From contig NZ_JAAEDL010000019.1 in the NCBI RefSeq assembly GCF_018129005.1, forward strand, positions 51,516 through 115,515: 64,000 bases of DNA, read 5' to 3'. The notes below the pieces were generated by a model. It was given only the letters and a program-made list of their open reading frames with translations, made no database searches and had not been told where the DNA came from. Position numbers and translations under genes: made by a program. How positions within the stretch are numbered: the stretch's first letter is position 1; each line of letters begins with the position of its first letter. Below, piece after piece: positions 26,765-35,380 of the stretch. Source of the stretch: Neoroseomonas eburnea. GTDB lineage: Bacteria > Pseudomonadota > Alphaproteobacteria > Acetobacterales > Acetobacteraceae.

Positions 26765-26838
26765 ATCCGACCGGAGATACAAGAAGAAACAAGGCCACCT
26801 GCTGAACCCGGGCCGCGCAGCGCTATTGTAACAGTGCC

Positions 26839-27555
26839 ATGGAACCTGCCCCGCACATCCTCGTCGTCGATGACGACCGCGAGATCCGCGACCTGCTCTC
26901 CCGCTTCCTGGAGAAGCAGGGCATGCGCGTCACCGCCGCGCGCGACGCGCGGGAGGCCAGGAAGGCCTGGCCGCTCGGCCGCTACCACCTGGTGGTGCTG
27001 GACCTCATGATGCCCGGGGAGCCCGGCCTCGACTTCGCCCGCTGGCTGCGCTCCCAGTCCGAGGTGCCGATCGTGATCCTGACCGCGATGGGGGAGGAGA
27101 CGGACCGCATCGTCGGCCTCGAACTCGGCGCCGACGACTACGTGGCGAAGCCCTTCAACCCGCGCGAGCTGCTGGCCCGCATCCGCGCCGTGCTGCGCCG
27201 CGCGAATGGCGAGGGCACGGCCAAGGAGCCGCCCGCCAAGGTCATCCGCTTCGCCGGCTGGACCCTCGAACCCGGGCGGCGGCGGCTGCTCAACCCTGAC
27301 GGCGCCGAGGTGCCGCTGACCGGCGGAGAGTACGAGCTGCTGCTCGTGCTGGTCGAACGCCCGAACCGCGTGCTGACGCGCGACATGCTGATGGACCTGC
27401 TGCGCGGCCGGCAGGCCGGGCCCTTCGACCGGGCGATCGACGTCGCCGTCTCCCGCCTGCGGCGCAAGCTGGAGGACGACGGGCGCAACCCGACCCTGAT
27501 CAAGACGGTGCGCGGCGGCGGCTACGTGCTGGCGGCGACGGTCGAGCGTGGCTGA
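26839..27555 (+). CDS. OmpR-family response regulator
   Basis: The 238-residue protein has a receiver domain (ILVVDDDREIRDLL, phosphoacceptor D55 in VVLDLMMP, LTA switch, K in ADDYVAKPF). A C-terminal winged helix follows with GEYELLLVLVERPNRVLTRDMLMDLLRG and FDRAIDVAVSRLRRKLEDD. The longer subtype, with an Arg-rich linker, matches the OmpR partner of EnvZ-like kinases in alphaproteobacteria. The stop overlaps the kinase GTG start by eight bases, so they form one operon. Confidence 0.95.
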   Translation: MEPAPHILVVDDDREIRDLLSRFLEKQGMRVTAARDAREARKAWPLGRYHLVVLDLMMPGEPGLDFARWLRSQSEVPIVILTAMGEETDRIVGLELGADDYVAKPFNPRELLARIRAVLRRANGEGTAKEPPAKVIRFAGWTLEPGRRRLLNPDGAEVPLTGGEYELLLVLVERPNRVLTRDMLMDLLRGRQAGPFDRAIDVAVSRLRRKLEDDGRNPTLIKTVRGGGYVLAATVERG

Positions 27556-28894
27556 ACCGCGCCGCCGCATCGCCCTGCCCGCCAGCCTCGGCGGAAGGAC
27601 CGCCTTCTGGCTGATCCTCGCGCTGATGCTGGTGCAGGCGGCGGGGCTGACCATCCATGCGCTGGACCGGGTGGACCTGCAGCGCTTCATCCATGCGCGG
27701 GCGATCGCCGGGCGCGCCCTCGGCGCCTGGCGCACCGCCGTGCTGGCGCCGGCGGACCGGCGGGAGCAGATGCTCGCGGACCTCGACCTGCCCGAGGGAC
27801 TCGCCATCGAGCTGTCGGCGCAGCCCGCGGTGCGGCAAGGCTCGCCGCCGCCGCCGCCGGACCTGGTGCGGCTGTTCCGGCTCGACCTGATCAATTCCGG
27901 GCCGCCGCGGCTGCGCCCGCGCGAGGTGCGGCTGGGCCCGGCGCGGCCGGGCGGCTTCCAGGCCGCGCTGCGGCTGCCGGATGGCGAATGGCTCAACATC
28001 AGGGTCGACATGCCGCCGCCGCGGCCGTGGCATTCGACGACCTTCCTCGCCGCCTTCGTGGTGATGACGGTCGCCGCCGTGCTGCTGATCCTGTGGGCGG
28101 TGAAGCGGCTGACGCGGCCGGTGCGGCTGCTGGCCGAGGCGGCCGACCGGCTCGGCCGCGACGTCAATGCGCCGCCGCTGGCCGAGAACGGCCCCTCCGA
28201 GGTCGCCATCGCCGCGCATGCCTTCAACCGGATGGCCGAGCGCATCCGCCGCTTCGTCGCCGACCGCACCCAGATGCTGGCGGCGATCGGCCATGACCTG
28301 CGTACCCCCATCACCCGCCTGCGGCTGCGCGCGGAATTCATGGACGACGACGAGCAGCGGCGGAAGATGCTCGCCGACCTCGACGAGATGGAGCAGATGA
28401 TCGGCGCGACGCTCGCCTTCGCGCGGGACGATGCGGCGGCCGAGCCGGCATCGCCCATCGATCTTGCCGCGCTGTGCCGCACCGTGGCGGACGAGGCGAC
28501 GGATGCGCGGCCCGAGCTGGCCGAGGCGATCTGCTACGAGGGGCCGGAACGGTTGACGCTGCGCGCGCGGCCGGTGGCGCTGAAGCGGGCGATCGCGAAC
28601 CTGGTCAGCAATGCGCTGAGCTATGGCGGCGCGGCGCGGCTGCGGCTGGCGCGGCCGGAGGGCGGCGTGGTGCGGCTCTCGGTCGAGGATGACGGGCCAG
28701 GCATCCCCGAGAGCGAGCTGGAGGCGGTGTTCACGCCCTTCCGGCGACTGGAGGCGAGCCGCAACCGGGAAACCGGCGGCACGGGGCTCGGCCTGACCAT
28801 CGCGCGCAACATCCTGCGCGCGCATGGCGGGGATGTGGTGCTGAAGAACCGGCCGACCGGCGGGCTGACGGCGGTGGCCAGCCTGCCGGCGTGA
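27548..28894 (+). CDS. EnvZ-type sensor histidine kinase
   Basis: The 448-residue kinase has a first transmembrane helix near residues 16-35 and a periplasmic part of about 115 residues. A second helix (FLAAFVVMTVAAVLLILWAV) leads into HAMP (KRLTRPVRLLAEAADRLGRDV). The phosphoacceptor is H249 in IGHDLRTPITRLRLRAEF. The ATP domain shows NLVSNAL, VEDDGPGIPE and GGTGLGLTIARNIL. GTG is the start, inside the regulator stop region. The periplasmic domain is Pro/Arg-rich and gives no hint of the ligand. Repeat R1 copy 2 lies directly downstream. Confidence 0.95.
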   Translation: MAEPRRRIALPASLGGRTAFWLILALMLVQAAGLTIHALDRVDLQRFIHARAIAGRALGAWRTAVLAPADRREQMLADLDLPEGLAIELSAQPAVRQGSPPPPPDLVRLFRLDLINSGPPRLRPREVRLGPARPGGFQAALRLPDGEWLNIRVDMPPPRPWHSTTFLAAFVVMTVAAVLLILWAVKRLTRPVRLLAEAADRLGRDVNAPPLAENGPSEVAIAAHAFNRMAERIRRFVADRTQMLAAIGHDLRTPITRLRLRAEFMDDDEQRRKMLADLDEMEQMIGATLAFARDDAAAEPASPIDLAALCRTVADEATDARPELAEAICYEGPERLTLRARPVALKRAIANLVSNALSYGGAARLRLARPEGGVVRLSVEDDGPGIPESELEAVFTPFRRLEASRNRETGGTGLGLTIARNILRAHGGDVVLKNRPTGGLTAVASLPA

Positions 28895-28909
28895 GGCGGA
28901 CGCGCGCTG

Positions 28910-29106
28910 TACCAACGGCCGCTCTTCGCAGCCGCTGGTATGAGGCTTTTCCTGCCCTCGGACGCCGGGCGCGAACCTCCGGTTTGCTTGGCTTCGCCGG
29001 ACCACGGGCGGGCCGCATTCCGGATCCCCGGTCAACGTTGCACGGCAAGGTGACCGGGTGCCCGTCGCGGCCTCGGCACGAGGCACGGCCTCGTGCCGCT
29101 GGCATT
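28910..29106 (-). repeat. Interspersed repeat R1, copy 2
   Basis: This is the opposite-orientation copy of 21051-21245. It begins right after the TAA of the TadG-like gene (TAATGCCAGCGG) and ends GGCCGTTGGTA. Near its start a perfect ten-base hairpin (GGCACGAGGC/GCCTCGTGCC, 29075-29097) replaces the shorter hairpin of copy 1. Near its other end ACCAGCGGC pairs with GCCGTTGGT apart from one G-T. It fills the 210-base gap between the kinase and the TadG-like gene and may act as a terminator for both. Confidence 0.85.
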
Positions 29107-30901
29107 ATTCGACGAGGCGCAGGCTGGTGAGCTGGTTGGCGACTTCCGTGAAAGCCCTCTGCAGGTCTTCGGGCGTGGGTGCACGAACATAGGTGGCCGC
29201 GCTGGTCGCGCATTCGGCCAGCAAGTCGTCGAGGGAGCTGCCCTCGGTCACCTCGAAGCCGATGACGTAGATGCGGATGCCCTCATTCTTCATCGCCGTG
29301 CAGATCTGCCGGAAGCGGTCCTCAAGCTGCGCATCGGCATTGGCCTGCTGCTGGCTGCTGCTGTTTGCCGCAGCGATGTCCGTCGCGTCAGTCGTGCCGA
29401 TGGGAACGTTGTTGCTGTCCCGGATGACGTTCCGGGTATTGGTGTTGTAGTCGGTGCGCCGTCCATAGGCGCTGTACATGAGTTCGCGGAACCAGTAGCT
29501 GGTGCCGGACGGCGAAGCCGAGGCGCGCACGGTATAGGCAGTGCCGGATTGGGTGCAGCTCGTGCTGCTGCAGCCATAGGGCGCCTGCCAGTTGCTGTCG
29601 CCGTCGGTCAGGATCACGACCGCCTTGTTCATGTTGCGGGTTCCGTAGGCGAGCGGCAGCGCGCCGTGCTCGTCGCTTGTCGCGATGCCGGTCCATTGGC
29701 CCTGCCAGTTGGGGCTGAGCGTGTACCAGGCCCCCTGCATGCCGACAGGCACGGTGGTGCCGCCGCTCCTCGTCGGGGCCTCGATGGCATCCACGGCCGC
29801 CTGCACCGCCGCCCGGCTCGCCGTCAGCGGGGTGATGGGCGTCATGGCGCAGAGCATGTTCGGGCCGGCCGCGGAGGTCGCGCTGTAGCCGACGCCCGTG
29901 AAGCCTCCGTAGGTCATCAGGTAGTCGTACATCGGGTTCCAGTTGTCGTTGCCCGAATTCGTCGACAGGTTGGCGTTGCTCCAGTCGTTGTCGCCCCGGC
30001 AATAGCGGACGCTGCGATTGCCGACGCCCGGAATGTTCACGGTGACGGCCGGATAGGCGTTGGTGCTGCTGCAGGCATTGTAGCCGACGGCACTGCTGCC
30101 CAGGCCGGTGTCGTTGCTGACCCAGCCGACCTGGCGGAAGGTGCTGGGCCAGAAATAGGGGCGGAACCGGGTCTCCGCGGTGTTCGGACCGACATCGGTG
30201 AGGTCCGCCCCGTTGCGGCGGGCCTCGACGCAGCCCGACCAGTTGTTGACATCCCACCCGGATGGCATGCCCACCGTGTCGAGCATGAGCGAATTCGCCC
30301 TGCCGATATTGATCGTCCGGGCGAAGGGCACCACGGACACCCACATGTTCCGCTTGGTGTCCTCGTTGCCGTAGAGAATGCCGAGCATGGTGCGGGCCGC
30401 GTCCTGCGCGGCCTCGAGCTTGGTCTGGCCGTTCACCACGGTCCGCATGGAGGAGGTCTGGTCGATCACGATCGCGAGCTCGAGCCCGGTGCCTTCGCGC
30501 TCGGCGACCGAGGTTTCCTCCAGCAGCGTGTTCTGCCGGCTGATGATGCTGAACAGCGTCGTCTGAATGGTGGCCTGGGCGGTCACGCGGACCTGCGTGG
30601 TGCCGACGGTGGCGATCCTCGGCATGTTCTCCTCGTCCACCGTCGCGCGCAGATAGTCGATCGACCGGCCGTTCATGGTGTAGTTGGCCCAGAACAGCCT
30701 GCGAGTGTCGGCATCGCGCGTGTCGCTCGTCATCTGCCGGGCGGCGACAAGGCTCGCGGCGTCCACCGCGGTCTTGAGCCGCGCGCTGAGCAGCCAGATG
30801 CGCGTCAGGTCCACCGCCAGGCCGGCGAAACCGACGACGACGACCATGATGACGGCGCTGAGCGCCGCGACCGCGCCACGGCGGCGACGGGAACCGATCA
30901 T
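29105..30901 (-). CDS. TadG-like pseudopilin with von Willebrand A domain
   Basis: The 598-residue protein has the TadG N-terminal pattern: basic RRRRGAVAAL, a hydrophobic helix (SAVIMVVVVGFAGLAVDLTRIWLL), then LKTAVDAASLVAARQM. A VWA domain starts at LELAIVIDQTSSM, where DxTxS is the MIDAS variant common in TadG, and continues to VVILTDGDSNW. A long Asn/Ser/Gly-rich insert with several cysteines (NWSGCVEAR, SVRYCRGD, GCSSTSCT) sits inside it. TadG proteins are envelope parts of Tad/Flp pilus systems. It overlaps the next gene by ATGA. No tadABC or pilin genes are present in the window. Confidence 0.88.
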   Translation of the reverse strand: MIGSRRRRGAVAALSAVIMVVVVGFAGLAVDLTRIWLLSARLKTAVDAASLVAARQMTSDTRDADTRRLFWANYTMNGRSIDYLRATVDEENMPRIATVGTTQVRVTAQATIQTTLFSIISRQNTLLEETSVAEREGTGLELAIVIDQTSSMRTVVNGQTKLEAAQDAARTMLGILYGNEDTKRNMWVSVVPFARTINIGRANSLMLDTVGMPSGWDVNNWSGCVEARRNGADLTDVGPNTAETRFRPYFWPSTFRQVGWVSNDTGLGSSAVGYNACSSTNAYPAVTVNIPGVGNRSVRYCRGDNDWSNANLSTNSGNDNWNPMYDYLMTYGGFTGVGYSATSAAGPNMLCAMTPITPLTASRAAVQAAVDAIEAPTRSGGTTVPVGMQGAWYTLSPNWQGQWTGIATSDEHGALPLAYGTRNMNKAVVILTDGDSNWQAPYGCSSTSCTQSGTAYTVRASASPSGTSYWFRELMYSAYGRRTDYNTNTRNVIRDSNNVPIGTTDATDIAAANSSSQQQANADAQLEDRFRQICTAMKNEGIRIYVIGFEVTEGSSLDDLLAECATSAATYVRAPTPEDLQRAFTEVANQLTSLRLVE

Positions 30902-31551
30902 GCCGTGCACTCCGGAGTGAGGGAGACGCGCGGTGCGGTCTGCAGCGAGACCGGGTCCGGCGCGCGCGAAAGGAAGAGCGTGGTGCCGTTCAGCATCGAC
31001 GGCACCACCGTGCCGATCAGCCCCGCCCCGAGCACCCAGGGCTCGATCACGGCGAAGACCTCGGTGACGAAGACGGTCTGGTTCTGGGGCACGATGAAGC
31101 TGTTCGAGATCGTGGCGGTGCCCGGCACCGTCGTGCCGAGGCTGCTCGTGACGTTGGTGTTGCCGGTCCGCCGCCGCCACATCGCGCGGTTCGTCGTGGT
31201 GCCGCCGCTGGTGTTGCGGCCGACCGCGGTGATGATGACGGCCCCGCCGGTCGCGCTGTTCACGTCGACCACGCCGCCGGCGATGCGCACGGCATGCCCC
31301 CAGAACTGCCCGATGTCGGAAGTGTCCGTCTGGTTGCCGGAGACCAACGTGCTGCCATCGGTGATGGAACGGCACTGGGAGACGATCTGGCCGATCTGCA
31401 CCGCCACCGCCTCGACGCGAAGCTGGGCGCGGAACAGCCGGATCAGGTCGGTGGTGCAGAGCGCGACGAAGAGGAAGAGCGGCGCGACCAGCGCCGTCTC
31501 GAGCGCGGCGATGCCGCGCCGGTCGCGCAGGCGGGCGCTAGCAGGTCTCAT
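30898..31551 (-). CDS. TadE-like pseudopilin, longer form
   Basis: This 217-residue protein starts at ATG 31551 with MRPASARLRDRRGIAALETALVAPLFLFVALCTTDL. The G-I-A-A-L-E-T-A-L-V-A-P signature matches TadE-type minor pseudopilins, with the conserved Glu at position +5 of the mature helix. The rest is a Thr/Asn/Gly-rich globular part. It is sandwiched between the TadE-like and TadG-like genes, overlapping the former by 14 bases and the latter by four, so the three are co-translated. Confidence 0.85.
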   Translation of the reverse strand: MRPASARLRDRRGIAALETALVAPLFLFVALCTTDLIRLFRAQLRVEAVAVQIGQIVSQCRSITDGSTLVSGNQTDTSDIGQFWGHAVRIAGGVVDVNSATGGAVIITAVGRNTSGGTTTNRAMWRRRTGNTNVTSSLGTTVPGTATISNSFIVPQNQTVFVTEVFAVIEPWVLGAGLIGTVVPSMLNGTTLFLSRAPDPVSLQTAPRVSLTPECTA

Positions 31552-32074
31552 TCTCGAAGGGCTCGTTCTTGACCATGAGGAAGGCCCGGTGGCGGATGGA
31601 ATTGCCGCCCCAGAAGCTCGCGGCGATGCCGCCGCTGATGAAGGGCTGGTCGTAGGTGATGGTGTAGGAGACGATCTGCCCGCCACTGCCCGCGCCCTCG
31701 GCGCCGGAACCGCCGCCGGCGCCGCTCACCCCGCCCCAGGCTTCGGTGACGACCGTCAGGTCCGAATTGTCCTTGATCATGCCGTTGGTCGCGCGGACGA
31801 TCATCCAGCGGATGTTGTCGGAACGGCAGACCGGCACGTTCTCCTGCCCTTCCGTCACCCGGCCCGGCGGGGCATTGTCGCCGGTGATGCCGTAGCGGCT
31901 GGCGCGCAGCGCGGCGTGGTCGAGCGCGGCACCGGTGGCAAGCTGCCAGGCGGTTTCCATGCAGGCCATGACCATGAAGAAGAATGGAACCGCAATCAGC
32001 GCGAATTCCGTGGCCGCCATCCCTCGACGCTGTCGCAGCACAGGCCATGTGCGCCGGAAGGAGAGTGCATACAT
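31538..32074 (-). CDS. TadE-like pseudopilin
   Basis: The 178-residue protein begins MYALSFRRTWPVLRQRRGMAATEFALIAVPFFFMVMACME, a textbook TadE signature with the prepilin-type G-M-A-A-T-E-F-A-L motif cleaved by a prepilin peptidase such as TadV. A Gly/Ser-rich loop (about 120-135) precedes the C-terminal strand region, which ends FENETC. It is the first gene of the three-gene run, and an AT-richer stretch upstream probably carries its promoter. Confidence 0.88.
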   Translation of the reverse strand: MYALSFRRTWPVLRQRRGMAATEFALIAVPFFFMVMACMETAWQLATGAALDHAALRASRYGITGDNAPPGRVTEGQENVPVCRSDNIRWMIVRATNGMIKDNSDLTVVTEAWGGVSGAGGGSGAEGAGSGGQIVSYTITYDQPFISGGIAASFWGGNSIRHRAFLMVKNEPFENETC

Positions 32075-32442
32075 TTACGGTTGTCCCAAAAACACGCCCA
32101 GGTTGTACGCAGCTTTCATCTTCTGTTAACGCGTATCACGAATAAGATGCCGATCGTTCCGTAAAGAGACTACACAATTTCGTGATAATTTTCGACACCG
32201 GGTGACGCCCGTGATGCAAGGGCCGGAAATCCCTGGGAAAGCCACCCCGAGTGCGCTCGTCGGGACGACGGCGTGCCGGAAAATGCCGCAGGTTCCAGGC
32301 ACGCGGGCGATCTTGCTTCGCGCGCCGGATGTGAGCCTGCGCACCGACCCGCCCCGCTCCGGGCTGCCCAGCCGTCCCGGGGACTGGCGCTGCCGCACGC
32401 CACCGTTACAGTCCCGCACGCGACAGGGAAGGACCGAGCCGC
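32075..32442. other. 368-base divergent gap with AT-rich promoter region
   Basis: The stretch between the TadE-like gene and lemA holds no supported gene. The first 130 bases are clearly richer in A and T than the rest of the window (for example TTCTGTTAACG and TTTCGTGATAATTTT), which marks a likely promoter for the pseudopilin operon. The half next to lemA is GC-rich, with several short inverted repeats. I cannot assign exact -35/-10 boxes. Confidence 0.45.
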
Positions 32443-33006
32443 ATGGAATGGGTGATCCTCGGCATCATCGTGGTGCTGATCATCTGGCTGGTGATCATCT
32501 ACAATCGGCTCGTCACGCTGCGGCAGGTGACCGGGCAGTCCTGGTCGGATGTCGATGTGCAGCTCAAGCAGCGCCACGACCTGATCCCCAACCTGGTCGA
32601 GACGGTCAAGGGCTATGCCGCGCACGAGAAGACGACGCTCGATGCCGTGATCCAGGCGCGCAACGCCGCGGTCACCGCCCAGGCGCAGGGGCCCGCCGCG
32701 GCCGGGCCGGCGGAAGGCGCGCTGGGCGCTGCGCTCGGCCGGCTCTTCGCGCTGTCGGAGGCCTACCCGGATCTCAAGGCCAACCAGAACTTCATGTCGC
32801 TGCAGGGCGAGCTGTCGGACATCGAGAACAAGATCGCCGCGGCGCGCCGCTTCTACAATTCGTCCGTCGCCGAATACAATGCGATGACGGAAAGCGTCCC
32901 GGCGGTCTTCTTCGCCCGCTCGCTCGGCTTCCAGCAGCGCGGCTTCTTCGAGATCCCGGAGGCCGAGCGCGCCGCGGTGCAGGCCACGCCGCAGGTGCGC
33001 TTCTAG
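32443..33006 (+). CDS. lemA: LemA family protein
   Basis: The 187-residue protein has one N-terminal transmembrane helix (WVILGIIVVLIIWLVIIYNRLV) and the LemA helical core: RLVTLRQVTGQSWSDVDVQLKQRHDLIPNLVETVKGYAAHEK and ENKIAAARRFYNSSVAEYNA. The C-terminal VPAVFFARSLGFQQRGFFE is also conserved. LemA is a membrane protein with cytoplasmic or periplasmic helices and no settled role. It is often paired with a membrane M48 or HtpX-like protease, as it is here (12-base gap), so it may be a partner of that enzyme. Confidence 0.93.
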   Translation: MEWVILGIIVVLIIWLVIIYNRLVTLRQVTGQSWSDVDVQLKQRHDLIPNLVETVKGYAAHEKTTLDAVIQARNAAVTAQAQGPAAAGPAEGALGAALGRLFALSEAYPDLKANQNFMSLQGELSDIENKIAAARRFYNSSVAEYNAMTESVPAVFFARSLGFQQRGFFEIPEAERAAVQATPQVRF

Positions 33007-33018
33007 GAGGGCCCCGCC

Positions 33019-34179
33019 ATGCAGGCCTTCGGCCTGCGCACGCACGCCTGGAACACGGCCTGGCGGTCGATCCTGCTGCTGGCCGGCTTCCCGATGCTGC
33101 TCGCGCTCACCATGCTCGGCATCGGGCTGATCTTCGGCACCGAGCAGCATGACCTCGGCCGTGCCTTCGGCAATGCGCTGCGCAACCTTCCCGCGCTCTA
33201 CGTCATGGGCTGGGGCGTCGCGGTCGTCTGGTTCGCCATCGCCTGGGCCGCGCACAACCGGATCCTCGACTGGGCGACCGGGGCGCATCCGGTGACGCGG
33301 GCCGAGGAGCCGCGGCTGTGGAACCTGCTCGAGAACCTCTGCATCTCGCGCGGGATGAGGATGCCGCGCCTCGCGGTGATCGAGACGCAGGCGATGAACG
33401 CCTATGCCGCCGGGCTGTCGCGGGATACCGGATCGGTCACCGTCACGCGCGGCCTGATGGAGGCGCTGGACGACAGGGAACTCGCGGCGGTGCTGGCGCA
33501 CGAGCTCGCGCATATCCGCAACGGGGATGCGCGGCTCGGCCTGGTTGCGGCGGTCTTCGTCGGCATCATCTCGCTCGGCTTCGACATGATGACGCGCACG
33601 CGCCGCGTGGCGCGGGCCGGGCATGACGACGGCGGCGGCTGGCGGGTCCGCACCGGTTCCCGCAACGGCGGCTTCGCCGCGCTGATCGGCGTCCTGATGA
33701 TCGCCCTGGCCTGGGGGCTCGCGACCGTGCTGCGCATGGCGCTGTCGCGCAATCGCGAATTCCTCGCCGATGCGGGGGCGGTCGAGCTGACCTCCGACCC
33801 CGATGCGATGATCACCGCGCTGCGCAAGGTCGAAGGCAATGCCGACATGCCCGAGGTCTCGCCCCAGGTGCGGGCGCTGTTCCTCGAGGATGCGGGCGAC
33901 AGCGCCTTGTCGTCCCTGATGGCGACGCATCCGCCGATCGGCGACCGCGTCGCGGCTCTGGTGAAGTTCGCCGGCGGCCGGGACCCCGGGCCGATGGCGC
34001 GGCCCGCCGCGCTGGAGGACCAGGAAACGCCGCCCTGGGCACAGCAGGACGCCGCCGACGGGACGGTCCGGATCGCGCCCGGCGCCGCGGCGTCGGGCAC
34101 ACCCTGGTGGCAAGGCCCTGCGCACGGCGCGGGGGATGGCGGCGGCCCCGCCCCCTCCCCCTGGGGCCCGCGGCGCTGA
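33019..34179 (+). CDS. M48-family membrane metalloprotease (HtpX-like)
   Basis: The 386-residue protein has two N-terminal transmembrane helices and then the zinc motif HELAH (residues 161-165) in ELAAVLAHELAHIRNGDARL. A third ligand is likely in SRNREFLADAGAVEL, after a further membrane segment. Substrate context QAMNAYAAGLSRDTGSVTVTRGLM is typical of M48. A Pro/Gly-rich tail of about 60 residues ends the protein. It should be an inner-membrane quality-control protease coupled to LemA. Its stop codon abuts the stop of the convergent racemase gene with no base between them. Confidence 0.92.
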   Translation: MQAFGLRTHAWNTAWRSILLLAGFPMLLALTMLGIGLIFGTEQHDLGRAFGNALRNLPALYVMGWGVAVVWFAIAWAAHNRILDWATGAHPVTRAEEPRLWNLLENLCISRGMRMPRLAVIETQAMNAYAAGLSRDTGSVTVTRGLMEALDDRELAAVLAHELAHIRNGDARLGLVAAVFVGIISLGFDMMTRTRRVARAGHDDGGGWRVRTGSRNGGFAALIGVLMIALAWGLATVLRMALSRNREFLADAGAVELTSDPDAMITALRKVEGNADMPEVSPQVRALFLEDAGDSALSSLMATHPPIGDRVAALVKFAGGRDPGPMARPAALEDQETPPWAQQDAADGTVRIAPGAAASGTPWWQGPAHGAGDGGGPAPSPWGPRR

Positions 34180-34824
34180 CTACCCGCCGAGCAGCCGCTT
34201 CAGCTTGAGCACGGCGCTGTCCGGCGTGGTCAGCACAGGCTTGCCCGTGGCCCGTTCGACCATCGCCTTCGCCCGCGCCAGGCTGAACTGGCCGAGCGCG
34301 ATGGCGTCGCAGTCGGCAAGGTCCTTCGCCGCCTCCGCCGCCAGCCGGTCATGCGTCGCGAGGTCGCCGGCGTCGAGCGCCGCAAGCCCGCCTTCCGCCA
34401 CCTTCGGCACCACGGTGATGCCCGCGGGGAATTCCGGCGTCATGGAGGGGATGGTACCCTGGAAGGTGACCAGCAGGCCGATCCGCTTTCCCTTGGTCAC
34501 CGCTTCCTCGATCATCGCCTCGTTCGGCTTCAGCACCGGCATCGGCGCGAGATCCGCCGCGCAGGCCTCGATGCAGGGGCCGAAGGCCGAGCAGGTGAAG
34601 AGGATGGCATCCGCCCCCGTGCCGGCGGCGTAACGCGCCAGCGTCAGGAAGCGCTCCGTCATCCGCGGCGTCAGCGCCCCTTCCCGCGCCAGGTCGGCCG
34701 AGAGGCTGTCGTCCATCAGGTTCATCAGCACCTGGCCGGGCCAGAGGCGCGCGAAGGCGGCCTCGATCGGCGGCGGGGAATGGCGCAGGGCGTGGATCAG
34801 CGCGATGCGCTTCGGCGTGCTCAA
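34180..34824 (-). CDS. Asp/Glu racemase-superfamily protein, TTG start
   Basis: The 214-residue protein belongs to the aspartate/glutamate racemase and arylmalonate decarboxylase superfamily. The first catalytic Cys is C78 in ADAILFTCSAFGPCIEA. The second family position, normally a Cys in a DAIxLxC block, reads DAIALGQFSLA, so a Gln stands where the second Cys is expected. One-Cys members are decarboxylases or isomerases rather than racemases, so the activity is open. TTG at 34824 overlaps the upstream stop as TTGA, which fixes the start by coupling. Confidence 0.82.
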   Translation of the reverse strand: MSTPKRIALIHALRHSPPPIEAAFARLWPGQVLMNLMDDSLSADLAREGALTPRMTERFLTLARYAAGTGADAILFTCSAFGPCIEACAADLAPMPVLKPNEAMIEEAVTKGKRIGLLVTFQGTIPSMTPEFPAGITVVPKVAEGGLAALDAGDLATHDRLAAEAAKDLADCDAIALGQFSLARAKAMVERATGKPVLTTPDSAVLKLKRLLGG

Positions 34825-35264
34825 CGGTTCGGGCTCCCGCAGCGGCGGAAGGGGGCAGGCATCTCGCGGCAATTCGGGAAGGTGATCTCGTCCGGCCCGG
34901 TCTGCTGCACGTCGAGCGTGTCGGGACCGCCGGGGCAGCCGAAGCCGATATCCGACGGCAGGCCCCTGCCGGTCGGGCCGGCGGGCTGGAAGCGGAAGGT
35001 GGCGCCGCCCTGGCGCGTCGCGACCGTCTCGATCACCCGCTGGCGGTAGAGTGGATCGAGAATGCCCGTCCGCAGCACCAGGTCGCGCGTGAAAATCACC
35101 GTGGGCTGCGCGGTGCAGCGGGGTCCCTCGGTGTCCGACGGCGGGAAGAACCCCCCGGTCCAGGATCCGAACAGCCATTCATGCGGCGCGAGGGGCTGCT
35201 GCGCGGCGGCGCCGGTCGCGAGCAGCGGCGCGACAAGGATGAGACAGCGGGCGAAGCGGCGCAT
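34821..35264 (-). CDS. Secreted hypothetical protein
   Basis: The 147-residue protein starts MRRFARCLILVAPLLATGAAAQQ, a clear Sec signal peptide with AAA-Q cleavage. The mature part begins HEWLFGSWTGGFFPPSDTEGPRC, similar to small periplasmic proteins of Acetobacteraceae with a WLFGxWTGG motif. Four or so cysteines (including GFGCPGG, FPNCREM and RRCGSPN) may form disulfides. I know no function. It is translationally coupled to the racemase-like gene downstream. Confidence 0.75.
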   Translation of the reverse strand: MRRFARCLILVAPLLATGAAAQQPLAPHEWLFGSWTGGFFPPSDTEGPRCTAQPTVIFTRDLVLRTGILDPLYRQRVIETVATRQGGATFRFQPAGPTGRGLPSDIGFGCPGGPDTLDVQQTGPDEITFPNCREMPAPFRRCGSPNR

Positions 35265-35380
35265 GGTGTTGTCCTTCTCGCACAGGGCCGCCGGTATGGC
35301 CCGGCCGGGGCGGTGCCGGCAAGGCGGCGCGGAAGGCGCGCGGCAATGGCCCTCCCACCCGCCTCCCGGCGCGGACCTGC

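Noticed and set aside
26356..28482. A 708-codon frame antisense to the two-component genes
   Set aside because: Ser/Arg-rich shadow without domains.
29093..32164. A long plus-strand frame over the tad genes
   Set aside because: No motif, and it runs antisense to three overlapping genes with TadE/TadG signatures.
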